Positions 10,981 through 21,746 of a DNA stretch of 64,000 nucleotides are shown in pieces (the first letter of the stretch is position 1; each line of letters starts with the position of its first letter). The stretch is taken from positions 2,800,360 through 2,864,359 of the forward strand of contig NW_024041039.1 of NCBI RefSeq assembly GCF_014851395.1, written 5' to 3'. The notes below the pieces were generated by a model, which saw only the letters and a list, made by a program, of their open reading frames with translations, did no database searches and was not told the DNA's origin. The position numbers and the translations under genes were made by a program. This DNA comes from Micropterus salmoides (taxonomy: Eukaryota; Chordata; Actinopteri; Centrarchiformes; Centrarchidae).

Positions 10981-12149
10981 CCTTGCTTCAACATCAACTA
11001 CACATTCCCAAACCAAAAATATTTTCTGTTGACAAAATCTGGCTAGAACCTGATCAAGTTTTGATCATTTATGCACCAAATTAGTAATTCCTACCTGATA
11101 TGTTACTATCGTTGGGCCAACTAATTACTGAATTTGTGCTCCCAAATTAGCTTCAAGGTACAGGGTTTGCTACACCCACGTATGTAATGCAGTGCCAAAT
11201 AAATAGTGGACAATGTAGATTAGCCACTTGAGATGCACAGTTTTGGTCTGAGAAACTGGTCTTTGACATTTTACAAATTAACTATTGATACCTACTAGCT
11301 CAAAATGTTAACCTGATGAGCTCCATGGAGCTTATCATATCTCTTCTACACTCAAACAAATTTATCCAAGTTGGATGATGATTTGGGACTTTTACAGGAA
11401 TAAAACTTTGGGATCAACCCCCACAGTAGTTCAACCCTAACATACCAATCACATGTTCGAAGCAGACAGAGGCTCAGGGTTTGGCAGCATGTTAGGAGGA
11501 GGTGAGGGAAACTTGCACATGTGTAGGGAGAAAAAGAGGGAAGCAGGAATGCTCGGTGGAGCTCCTGAGGACAGCAGGAGAGCTGGATTCCTCCTCGGAG
11601 CGACCACGCCTCAGCCTCTCAGCTGGCGGTGAGCCCTCCGACTCCTCCCAGGGTTAGGACTGAGTCCACATGTTCAAACGGAGATGAAAGGCCCCCGGTA
11701 GGAAGGTTGTTGGTGCCAATACCAACCGCCTGCCAAGTAAGCCCTGCTTAGCGGCGCTCACCCAGATGTTCCCCAACACTGAATATTCTGCTCTTTGCCC
11801 CTCCCCGGGGACAAGGAGGGAGCCTCCGCTTGACCCCTTCACATCAAAGTGTGAAGGATTCAAAACAATGAGCACTTCCAGAGAAGGAAGGAGTGAAGTA
11901 AAAGTTTGTGTGTGTGCAGAGAGTGAATCTATGAGTTAGGAGGGTACGTGGGTTGGGCCCCTCATCAGAATAGCAGACGTTCATGCCTTTGTCCTGTGGT
12001 TATGCATTCAGAGAGCATATAATAGGCCAAGACATACTTTAAGCCCCCGCTTACATCCTTTGCTAAAAATGTCATCCATACTGTTCTGTCTATACATGCA
12101 CAGAGGAGTCTGATTCCCTGTTCACAGCAACATCTGCTTCACAGTATGA
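10981..12149. other. No gene seen; G+C-rich patch at about 11540-11840
   Basis: Unique-looking sequence. The patch at 11540-11840 is richer in G+C and CpG than the surroundings and includes a donor-like GCG|GTGAGC at 11629 downstream of an ATG at 11549. This is too little to call a first exon. Confidence 0.45.
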
Positions 12150-12230
12150 TAGTGGTGTTAGAAGTATTCATATCCGGATGTACTGAAAAGTCCTGCATGC
12201 AAATACAAAATACTTTCAGAGCTTTTATTT
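12150..12230 (+). mobile_element. 5' fragment of the hAT-type MITE family
   Basis: 'agtggtgttagaagtattc' and 'aaaagtcctgcatgcaaata' match the 5' end of the family seen at 5643-6167. The fragment stops just before the Tc1 copy at 12237. Confidence 0.6.
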
Positions 12231-12236
12231 ACAGTA

Positions 12237-13200
12237 TTTCACAAAGTGAGTTCACCCCTCACATTTTTGTAAATATCTGAACTCTGAATTTTTATCTGAA
12301 CTTTTCATGTGACAACACTGAAGAACGGCACTTTGCTACAATGTAAAGTAGTGAGTGTACAGCTTGTATAACAGTGTACATTTTTTAATGTCTAAACCGC
12401 TGGCAACAAAAGCGAGTACACACCTAAGTGAAAATGTCCAAATTGGGCCCTATTAGCCATTTTCCCTCCCCGGTGTCACGGTGGCCAAGACCATACAGCG
12501 GTTCACCAGGACAGGTTCCACTCAGAACAGGCCTCGCCTTGGTCGACCAAAGAAGTTGAGTGCACGTGCTCAGCGTCATATTCAGAGGTTGGAAATTAGA
12601 TGTATGAGTGCTGCCAGCATTGCTGCAGAGGTTGAAGGGGTGGGGCCATACACCGCACACTGCATCAAACTGGTCTGCATGGCTGTCATCCCAGAAGGAA
12701 GCCTCTTCTAAAGATGATGCTCAAGAAAGCCTGCAAACAGTAAGCTCAAGACAAGCAGACTAAGGACATGGATTACTGGAACCAGGTCCTGTGGTCTGAT
12801 GAGACCAAGATAAACTTATTTGGTTCAGATGGTGTCAAGCGTGTGGCGGCAACCAGGTGAGGAGCACAAAGACAAGTGTGTCTTGCCTACAGTCCAGAAT
12901 GGTGGTGGGAGTGTCCTGGTCTGGGACTGCATGAGTGCTGCCGGCACTGTGGAGCTACAGGTCATTGAGGGAACCATGAACGCCAACATGTACTGTGACA
13001 TACTGAAGCAGAGCAGGATCCCCTCCCTTCGGACACTGGGCCGCAGGGCAGTATTCCAACATGATAACGACCCCAAACACACCTCCAAGACGACCGCTGC
13101 CTCGCTAAAGAAGCTGAGGGTAAAGGGGATGGACTGGCCGAGCATGTCTCCAGACCTGAACCCTATTGAGCATCTGTGGGGCTCCTCAAACAGAAGGTGG
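12237..13200 (+). mobile_element. Tc1-like transposon, 3' end missing
   Basis: The left terminus TTTCACAAAGTGAGTTCACC follows TA at 12235-12236 and matches both ends of the MITE at 29847-30418. The transposase runs on the plus strand from about 12481. The sequence departs from the family shortly after the catalytic Glu codon near 13190, and the right terminal repeat is absent, so the copy is truncated at its 3' end. Confidence 0.8.
12481..13200 (+). pseudogene. Tc1-like transposase (frameshifted, 3' truncated)
   Basis: The first frame (12481-12711) carries the DNA-binding part with a GRPKKLSARAQRHIQRL segment and CMSAASIAAEVEGVG. The sequence at about 12765-12810 encodes WNQVLWSDETK with the first catalytic Asp. 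A change of frame near 12840 leads to 12820-13320, with NGGGSVLVWDCMSAAG, FQHDNDPKHTSK (second Asp) and SPDLNPIEHLWG (catalytic Glu). All three catalytic positions are recognisable but sit in different frames, and the C-terminus is replaced by unrelated sequence. Confidence 0.9.
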
Positions 13201-13960
13201 AGTTTATGTGTTATTATAGTTAATGACATACTAGCCAAGTATGCTGGCAAATATGAAACGATGCCGCAGCAGTCCCTGGGGATTTTGTTTTTAATGGATT
13301 GGTTCGTCTGCACCTTTTAAGATATACTTTTGACAATGTAACAAGACCATTTTTGTTGGAATATCATCAATCGGTGGATTACAATGACAGATGCTCTGAT
13401 TGGACCTGCTGTGGTGATTGTAGTTATCTTGAAATGGTTTGTATTGGTTGAGACACAAGGATTTATCTTTCAAACAGTGTATTATATGAGTATGAAGTTA
13501 ACACAGCAATTTAGGGCACATAACAAAAGCTGTTATCAGGACCTGTTACCACCAGGGATGTTACGAGGTTTTCACATAAAGTTAAAACAGCACCAAACTG
13601 CAGCCAAACAACTAGGTGTAGCTTAAAATTAACGCTATGCGTTTGACCGGCCTATAAATTAGCTGAAAAGCTGCGGTCACGTAACGTAACGTACCTTTCT
13701 TTATGGGTTCCATAGTGATGGATTAAGTTGGATGTTGTGGTAGTTGTTATCACTGATTTTTGAGCTGCAGACTTTGCACACCGCTGTCCTTTTCTCCCTA
13801 CCGTCCTCGACAACATAATCCTTGAATGTCTGTGTTGTACACGTAACTTTAACGGTCTTTTTCATCGCCGCTGGTTACGGAGATCTGGGCTGCTATGTGA
13901 AAGCACACAGGGTTGCAGGATTATGCCGCAAACGTTGGAATAAGAGAATGCAAATATTTA
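13201..13960. other. No gene seen
   Basis: No feature supported. The 80-codon frame at 13384-13626 lacks any recognisable domain. 'cacgtaacgtaacgtacc' (13678-13695) is a short ACGTA run only. Confidence 0.45.
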
Positions 13961-14110
13961 ATTAAAAAACCAAGTCATTTTCAAGTCCTCTGTCTCAAGT
14001 CTAAGTCATATCTTGAGTCATGAACTCCAAGTCAAAGTCAAGTCGAGTCTGTTGTCTGCTTTAGTCAAGCAAGTCTCAAATCTCTCAAATCTCCTGCTGT
14101 AGTAACTGCC
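13961..14110. repeat. Degenerate CAAGTC-rich repeat
   Basis: Repeated AAGTC/CAAGTCT motifs ('caagtcattttcaagtcc', 'aagtcaaagtcaagtcgagt', 'agtcaagcaagtctc') mark the tandem-like part of a known fish DNA-transposon-derived repeat. The class is not certain. Confidence 0.55.
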
Positions 14111-14164
14111 GAACTACTATTTCCAAGGTCAGAAATGACCTTAAGTGCTTAACCTAATACTCTG

Positions 14165-14255
14165 TTTCCCTCTGAAATGTAGTAAAGTAGAAGTATTAAC
14201 TAGCATAAAATGAAAATACATACTAAGTAATCAAGTTACTTTACTACATAACCAC
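14165..14255 (+). mobile_element. Fragment of the hAT-type MITE family (3' part)
   Basis: 'ccctctgaaatgtagtaaag' followed by 'agcataaaatgaaaatac' matches the 3' interior of the family at 5643-6167. The terminal CCACCACTG is missing. Confidence 0.6.
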
Positions 14256-15060
14256 ACGTGTCCCAATATGCCTCTGCTCTTGGCCTGATTAAAAGGATGA
14301 TAAAAACAGGAACTATTTTCAAAAGGGTAGGATTTGACCTTGATAACAATCTACTGTATTTTATCAAAACATTGAAGCAGCAGGCTTAAAACATTTGTTT
14401 AAGTAAGCAGTAAAAAATGTAATACATTAAAACACACAAAGTGTTCAGTCATTATCCAGTGGAACAGTTTGTGTCATTTCTTTGCCTTTTGAAATCTGAA
14501 GAGTTTGATGCGGCACGCCTCGCTTACATGCACAATGCCCGAGGCTACACATTTTATAGACAAGACTCAACGCAGAGTGGAACGCTGTAACTCCCAATAT
14601 CATCCATCTATTCAGCACAATAAATGGACTGGATCTGTTTCATGTCGCTGTTTTACTGCTCACACATAGTGAAAGCCAAAGAGACGCTTTCAAAGGAAGG
14701 TGAAAGTGGATCTTATAGTGTTACTGTAAAACGTATTATCTTGATATGCTTACATAGTTGTGCGTGCCGCTCACTGTTGATTTATCAAATAAAATAAAGA
14801 CAAATGCCTGAAGATGGTTCTGCACTCGCACGTAGTGTACATACGTCAATATTTAAATATGCATTTTAAGTAGAGGAAATCATTTAAACAGAACAATTTG
14901 AAACAGAAATGAAAGCAAAAGTTAAATATTTTCACAACCAAGATTTTCGAAAAATATATATATTTTCATAAACCTACAGAAATTAATAAACACTGAATAA
15001 ATAAAGTAATATTTTGAGTAAATACTATTACTTATTTTTCTACCATTTATTATTATAAAC
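14256..15060. other. No gene seen; AT-rich
   Basis: Very AT-rich towards 14830-15060, with no supportable feature. Confidence 0.45.
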
Positions 15061-15065
15061 TTTAT

Positions 15066-15299
15066 AGCACACGGTGGTTCAGTGGATGGCACTGTGGCCT
15101 CACAGTGATAAGGTCGCAGGTTCAAACCCCGGTCGTCCCGGCCTTTCTGTGTGGAATTTGCGAGTTCTCCCTGTGTCTGCTCCAGTTTCCCCCAACGTCA
15201 AAAACATATTTGGTTCTCCGCCCACTGCTCCCTTGAGGGATGGGTTGGATGCAGAGAATGAATTTCGCAACATGTATTTGACGATAAAGTATCTTCTTA
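15066..15299 (+). mobile_element. tRNA-derived SINE (GGTTCAAACCCCGG family)
   Basis: The head has an A-box region 'tggttcagtggatggcac' and a clear B box GGTTCAAACCC near 15120. The body has 'gtcccggcctttctgtgtgg', 'ctccagtttcccccaacgtc' and 'ctgctcccttgagggatggg', ending in the family tail 'tgacgataaagtatc'. A better-preserved relative lies at 41479-41770. Confidence 0.8.
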
Positions 15300-15330
15300 A
15301 AGATTTGATTGAATGTCTCCATGCACAGTA

Positions 15331-15999
15331 CTGGGCAAAAGTAGGTGTGGCAAAAATGCTGTAAACCAAATCAATATTAGGTTTGGCCACCTTTTGCCCT
15401 AAAAACAGCATCAATTATTCCAGGTAGGCATAATGTCAGGTGTATGATTAAACAGTTATACCAAACAGATGCTTATGATCATAAATTCAACATGTAGGTT
15501 GAAACACAGTCATTAACAGAAACAGAAACAGCTGTGTGAGGGACAGCTAAACTCTGCTAAAAGGCGAGGCTGCTGAAGACGGCTTACGGTCAGAATTCAG
15601 ACACCACGGCAAGACTGAGCACAGCAACAAGACACAAGGTCTCTCCCAGGCAAACATTTCAAGGCAGACAGGGGTTTCCGCATGTGCTGTCCAAGCTCTT
15701 TTGAAGAAGCACAGAGAAACGGGCAATGCTGAGGTTGGTTGATGCAGTGGTCAGCCAAGGAAACTTACTGCAGCAGATGAAAGACACACGGTGCCTACTT
15801 CTCTTGGCAATCGGAAGATGTCCAGCAGTGCCATCAGCTCAGAGCTGCAGGAAACAGTGAGACACCCACTCAGCTTTCAAAAAGCCACACCTCCGACACG
15901 GAAGCAAGGCCAAGAAGCTCAACTATGCATGGAAACACGGTAGCAGGTGCTCTGGACTGGAGTCCAGAAATATTTGGCTGCAGCAGAAGGAAGGTTGTT
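15331..15999 (+). mobile_element. Tc1-like transposon relic, 5' half only
   Basis: Begins CTGGGCAAAAGTAGG after TA at 15329-15330. The interior contains 'aatcggaagatgtccagcag' and 'tgccatcagctcagag', signatures of the DNA-binding region of a distinct fish Tc1 subfamily, and ends near 'atatttggctgcagcagaag', which lies just after the first catalytic Asp in that family. The catalytic remainder and right terminus are absent. Stops and small deletions interrupt every frame, so it is a dead 5' fragment inserted about 30 bp after a SINE tail. Confidence 0.7.
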
Positions 16000-16429
16000 T
16001 ACTTAAGTTTAATAATGTTAAAATGAAAATAACATTTAATGGACCTTTCTTTATATAGTTATACTTGTACAAGTTTATATACAAATTAAAGACAATTAAT
16101 GCATATAAACAAATGCAGTAACTGACATTTATGTTGGAAAATATAGATGTACAAATAGACTTACTTTATACTATTATACTTTTTTCAACTTCGGGTAAAT
16201 ACTATTATAAAAGAATAATTTATCAAAATGAAATCCAGCTTTTACAGATGTTAAATGTATGTGAGCCTGTATATTTAAAATGTAAAAAACACGATATACG
16301 CAAGTATCATATATATTTTGTACATCGGACTTCCCTCTAAGCACAGAACAAGATCTACAATCTGACTTTCTGACCTACACTCCCCTCTCTTTTAGCCTGT
16401 GCAACTCACAACCTCACTCACTTTCTGTA

Positions 16430-16449
16430 ACACACACACACACACACAC
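16430..16449. repeat. Microsatellite (AC)10
   Basis: Uninterrupted AC dinucleotide repeat. Confidence 0.95.
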
Positions 16450-16930
16450 TCTCAGACATGATACGGGGTGAGCCGGACCTTACGTCATGCCATTTGCACG
16501 CTGTGAGGTCGAGGCCCGGGGCATTTGGGTGGAGACAGCGTGATGGATGGACCACTGTGTCATCAGTTGGCCGGAGGTGCAACAATAAGGCTTAATGCGT
16601 GATTAAGTCCCAAATCAGCTCTCATTATGAGTGAGCACGTCAACTGTGAGTGCAGTGTGGCTCCCTTTCAGAAAACTGAACCCTGCATCCAAATCTCCCC
16701 TTAAGCGCTGTGGCTCCATGAGTTTCTGCTGTTTTAGTCTCTTTGCATCTTTAAATTTGTCGTCATTATGCAGCAGAGTCAGACATCTCATATCTTATTT
16801 ACAGCTGCAACACGCAACCTTTCAACATGAGTCAGCAGATATTGTTGTTGATGCCTTTTAAGCTCTCACTCCAGCGCCTGTCATTCAAGTTGATGAAGTT
16901 TCTAAAACATTGTGCCTGAGGCCGAGGCCT

Positions 16931-16956
16931 ATTTGTGAAGGCAATCCTTCACAAAT
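16931..16956. repeat. Perfect 11-bp inverted repeat (hairpin)
   Basis: ATTTGTGAAGG (16931-16941), loop CAAT, then CCTTCACAAAT (16946-16956). No T-run or other terminator context is meaningful in this genome. Confidence 0.9.
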
Positions 16957-17368
16957 ACTAATGATACAGATTGTAAATGTGCCAAGCAAGTATTTAAAAA
17001 ACTCAACCCAGAGGTATATGGTCTACTCTTCTGCTTTTTACCTGTTTGACTTTGATTTTTGACTTTTTTTTTATATGCCTTCCATCCAGTTTCATTAACT
17101 CTGACCTTGTTGTAGAGAATCAACTCATCAAAACATAAATAAAAAGCAAATTCATTTCAGCTGCTTTAATTAAAAATCTCAGTCTTTTGGTCAATACCCG
17201 GAGAGCAGAGATGATGAACTGTAATTAAAAAAATCATGGAATAAACATATAATCTTACCATTGTTTTGTTTATAACAAACTAAATGTGCTAATCTCTGAC
17301 CCGTTGATTGTGCCAATAGTAAACTAGGAGATGAGTTTCGCTTTGGGGAAGACGCAAATAGAATTTAA

Positions 17369-18297
17369 AGCCCCCCTCCAGTGTATTTTGACATTTCTAT
17401 GATATTTCTATTTAATTTTGTGCTCAAAGTTGCAAAAGTTTCTTAGTTGTTAAAACGGGTTGGTGACGTATGACTATAGTAATTCCATAAGTCATACGTC
17501 ATTCTTCAAGCTTGCGCAGGCGCACTGTCATGCCCCGTTAAAAAACTGTCACACCGTCACGCCTCGTTACGTCAGAGCATCAAACCGATAAACATCGTTG
17601 TGAGCTAGCTAACCAATTTATCATGTCATTTACTTAGAACTTACAGCAGGTATGTCTCTCTGCGTCTGATTGTTGGTTTGTCTTTCTAGTTTAGTTAGCT
17701 AAGTTAACTAAGTTGTAGTTAGCCAGGTGTAGTTAGCTAGCATAGTTATTGCAGAAATAACTATTGCAGAAAGTTAGCTAACAGAGGGTCTTCATTTTAT
17801 TTTTTGTTTCCTCCTCTTGGTTTAGTGTGCTGTTCATTTTCATTATGGCATTTGTGCGTGCGGTGTTGGAGGACAGATGACAGAATATGCGTCGCACTTT
17901 CACCTGCCACCGTCTTATATACAGTTTGCAACACGCATTTTACTGACAGCCATTTTACCGATGCACCCCACCCCCGTGGTAAAGTAAGCGCACCATAAAA
18001 CGTAGTGGCAGTTATCGTGCGCAGTGCGTGACAGAACCATCAACTGTATGATTGATAACAGCTGATACGCGCACGTTAGTTTCTATCATGGGTAACTAAT
18101 AGCTACACCTGCCAGACAGTAAGGTGTACTAAACTTTAATGTAGTGATGTTAACACAGCATGTCGTTAGTGAACACTCCAGCCGGTCAGTTTTTGGTTGT
18201 CATGGTAATGTTTTGTCCGACTATTAACCACACCCCCATTCTCTGTTTGAGAAAGAACATTCACCAAAAACGGCAGTTAAAACTGACTGCAGGGGCT
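17369..18297. mobile_element. TTAA-flanked MITE (piggyBac/Kolobok-like)
   Basis: TTAA lies immediately outside both ends (17365-17368 and 18298-18301). The ends form a short inverted repeat: AGCCCCCCTCCAGT at the left and AGCCCCTGCAGT from the reverse complement of the right. The 929-bp interior has no transposase. It includes a perfect 12-bp inverted repeat (TGACGTATGACT at 17464-17475 with AGTCATACGTCA at 17490-17501). The TTAA target points to piggyBac or Kolobok; the sequence cannot decide between them. A related end is at 25012. Confidence 0.65.
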
Positions 18298-18301
18298 TTA
18301 A

Positions 18302-19489
18302 TGCAGAAAGTCTGCTTGTCTCCTCATCTTTCCCCCATCAAAGGTCTTTTGGTGGAAATGGGGGACATTACATCCACATTTCTCTAAAGTTAATCGTCAC
18401 ACTGATCTGTGGATTCCTGCATTTGCCTCGTTGGGTACACTCTACTCACAAAGTTTTCATTATGCCTTTATTTCCCTCCTCTCCACCCTCTTGTCTTGCC
18501 TTGCTCAGACTTTTATCAGACTCCAACCTTCCAGAGAAACTGCCAGATTTGGTTTGTGCCAGGCAACACCTCTGTAACTAAACCTGCCTCTTCCCTTCTC
18601 TTGATTAACCTATTCCTTGGTGAAGGAAAGCATTGTCTTGGACTGTATATCTCTGCGCTCCCCTCCCTGGGCACATTTCACTCATACCACTTTATGCTGC
18701 TTATCTACCAGAGCTACGCCACAGGCACTAGTTGCAGTGCCATAGTGCGATATGATCAAAGGCTGATGGAATAATAAACCAAGCTCTTGGGCTAATCATT
18801 AGAAACCTTCACTACCCTCAGGATTTTGGAGGAGCTAAATTGGTATTTTAAATCAAACATGTTGAGATCTGCCTGTTCCAGAGTACAGAGAAAAAAACAA
18901 CAAAAGTTTGGTAGAGAGAAAAGTTACCTTATGGCTGCTGCCAGGTGATAACACTGTAACTGCAATTTAGATGATTTTTGGCATGTTTCTACTTGAATTG
19001 AAGGATTCATAGTTCGTCTTTCAGGAGGTCTTAGGATCCTAAGTCCTGATTCTGCAGAGACAGAAGGCTGTCACCAACAGCAGGGCAATGCTTGTCCTGA
19101 TTATATACTACAGAACATGAGAGAGCAGATAGATATTGTATATTCAGCGGCAGGACAAAGTTACACAACAGACATGAGGCCCAGTTTACTGTGAGAGGCC
19201 GTGTCTGATCATCAGCACATGTTTATTTCTACTTAGGTTTGTTCCCTGATCCTATTGGACTCGAGCCTTAGAGCGGCGTAACAAAGGCCAAATCCATATT
19301 TATGCATGTTGTGACTTTTCTACACACATACACAAATACTTAGGGTTATGATAAACATGAGGTTTCTGATGATTAACATGTGAAACACCGTCCGTGTCCC
19401 TCTGGTGTCCATCTGTGACACACTGCAAACACACAGACAGATCTTCCAATGCACAAACGCAAGTACTACAGTGTGTGCTACAACATGTA
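18302..19489. other. No gene seen
   Basis: The 121-codon frame at 18409-18774 is the only longish one; it has no recognisable domain and no convincing start context. I do not support it as a gene. Confidence 0.45.
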
Positions 19490-19496
19490 GTAGGGG

Positions 19497-19622
19497 TGGT
19501 GATGGAGCAGTGGATAAGACACACGCCTTTGGTGTTGGAGACCTGGGTTCAACTTGACCCCTAGCTGCTCCAGAGGCGAGCGACCTCTGACATAAACCGC
19601 AATTGTAACACCGTAGTGTATC
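19497..19622 (+). mobile_element. tRNA-derived SINE (truncated 3')
   Basis: The head 'ggtggtgatggagcagtgg' followed by 'ataagacacacgcctttgg' and a degenerate B box GGTTCAACTTG matches a fish tRNA-SINE. Part of the middle is deleted: the B box runs almost straight into 'acccctagctgctccagagg'. The 3' tail stops after 'aaaccgcaattgtaac'. A reverse copy of the same family flanks the Tc1 at 43735-44520. Confidence 0.75.
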
Positions 19623-21450
19623 GAATGCCTAAGATATTCCCTGCATTTCGAGGGATTTAGCATTTTAGCAATAACTTTTGTATTTCTATTTGTATTGTTA
19701 TTTCCTCGATTGTATACATATAAATTAATAAATGTTGTTATTTTTGTGGGAGGGAACATTTTTGCACAAAGCATTTCATACTTTCACACCAGCTGGACTC
19801 AGTAGAAAATCTAAGCTTCAGTTATTTTCTTTGACATGCTTACTTTTCTCCAACCCACTTATTTTTGAACAGCATTTTTACCTGCTAAGAAACAAAATGC
19901 TATTTATTTTGGACTCCAAGGCTTCCAGCTGTGCATGATGACAGCTCAAAATGACAGTTAGAAGACAACGTTTGAAAAGTATGACCTGTAATAACCCAAG
20001 AAATCATGTGGTGTACTTTCCATACTCTGCACACTCATGTTCATGTTCACTGGCAGCTGGTGTGAGATTATTTATATGCACACAAATACACATACATGAC
20101 CCCACGTCTTAATTCAGGTAAACAGTGTGAATCCACAGAATATGTATGGGAGGATCTTTAGTGTTGCATCCCCCGCTTTGTGAAGTGAAATCTGACATCC
20201 TAACAAATCATTAATTGTGATCTCTTTGGTGAATCATACTTGACACTCAGGTATGAATGTGGAGTCATCTGTGATCAGTTTGGCAAACCCTTGAATGTTC
20301 TGTGATGTACTCACTGTAATTGGTATGAACATGTCATTGTTGAGTTCACCAGACACTCTGTACAATCTTCACTGGAGGAAAAGTACAAGCATAAAGTTTG
20401 TTTCATGGGGAATCATGCATATCTGATGATTCATTGGATTTGTGAAAAGTTACCATTAAGGTGGGGTTTGACTATTTGTTATTTTATATGAACATGGCAT
20501 CCACTCTTCTACAGTAGTTTGCCAAGCTACTGTATAATCTATAACTCTGACCACAGCAGCTGTCAAAGTAGAGAAAAAGTCGTGTATAAACATGGATCAA
20601 CCTGACCAGCGTATAAATCTTCTCCTCTTAGAGCCTGGGCTTTGATGTCTGACAACAAGAACGGACCTGTGTTTTTCCACCCGGTGAAACCAAAGACCTG
20701 AGCGGATTTTGGGGAGGTGGTCAAGGACTCGTTTCTGCTGACCTCGACTTAGAAAAAGCCTTTGAACTGAACACCTCTTAGCGGGGTTGTTGTCCTCTGC
20801 ATTACTGCTGGTCCTGGATGGATGAACGGGTGGATGAAGGGTGAGATGGATGACTTCTCTTGAAAGGACAGGTTCACTGCTCTTCAGAGGTAGCTGAGCT
20901 GAGACGACAGCAGTGATGCTAAGTGGCTGCTGTGAAGAGTCCTACAGAAATTCAGACGGAGGTTAATGGGCCACTTCACCCCTGAGTTTCCAGGTCAGAT
21001 CTCAAGACAGACATCAGTTCTGTGACAGAGACAAACCACAACCCACCCTCAGCTCAGACAGGAGGGGCGAGACGTGGGCTTTCTCTTGAAGGCAGGAATG
21101 TTAAACCTTCTGATATGATACATTTAACCCTCACACACTAGTGTATTTAAAAAGGTCTCTCACTCTCTACTCACAGGCTGTATGCACTCCTCCATCCGCA
21201 TACCATAAAGCACCTTGATCCGCAATTTCATCACAACAACGTTGGTAAAGAAATGAAGCAAAGCGCATCAACAGCTGTTCGATAGCATCACTAAACGCAA
21301 ACAAGACTAAATAATACTAATTAGAACAGATAGATTACTGTTGGATAACCTGATTTCTTCCCCGAGTGGTACCTGTGGGAGCGGATGGGCATAAAGATTT
21401 GAGAGGGGGAAAGTATCAGCATGGCAGTGGGTATGGAACAAAAGTCTGGG
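19623..21450. other. No gene seen
   Basis: Unique-looking sequence without supportable coding, RNA or repeat features. The block 20600-21060 is of higher complexity but has no open frame of note. Confidence 0.4.
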
Positions 21451-21746
21451 GGCGGCAGGTTGAGGGTAGTGGACGCTAACAGACTCAACAAACTGATCTG
21501 CAAGGCCAGTGACGTTGTAGGGGTGGAGCTGGACTGTCTGTGGTGTCAGCGAGGAGCATGCTGTCCAAGCTAAATGTCATCCACCCGCTCCACGACGTAC
21601 AGGTCAAACGCGGGAGTACTTTCAAGATCGCAAGTCTCATCCCTTCAAAATGCATCACAGAGCGCCACAGGAAATCATTCCTTCCTGTGCCCATAAAACT
21701 CTTTAACTCCTCCTCAAAGTGTCAAACACACAGACTCACGCAGTAA
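21451..21746 (+). pseudogene. Non-LTR retrotransposon ORF2, C-terminal remnant
   Basis: One frame encodes RLNKLICKASDVVGVELDC and, after a frame change near 21540, a second gives RSMLSKLNVIHPLHDV followed by IPSKCITERHRKSFLPVPIK. This arrangement resembles the end of reverse-transcriptase ORFs of fish LINEs, which have an 'LIRKASSV-G--L' block and then 'ER-R-SFLP-A--L-N'. It lies beyond the RT catalytic domain; no FADD box is seen upstream. Frameshifted and 5' truncated, so non-functional. The clade is not certain. Confidence 0.6.

Larger units (their letters stand above)
16000..17364. other. No gene seen; (AC)n tract and a perfect hairpin
   Basis: (AC)10 lies at 16430-16449. A perfect 11-bp stem with a 4-base loop lies at 16931-16956. 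The block 16480-16860 is of higher complexity and includes a 'ggcttaatgcgtgattaag' stretch, possibly conserved noncoding. No gene is supportable. Confidence 0.45.

Noticed and set aside
10661..11016. Two overlapping Leu-rich minus-strand frames
   Set aside because: They fall in a known fish repeat with an AAT-rich tract; no conserved domain.
18409..18774. 121-codon open frame
   Set aside because: No recognisable motif or start context; composition follows the local sequence.
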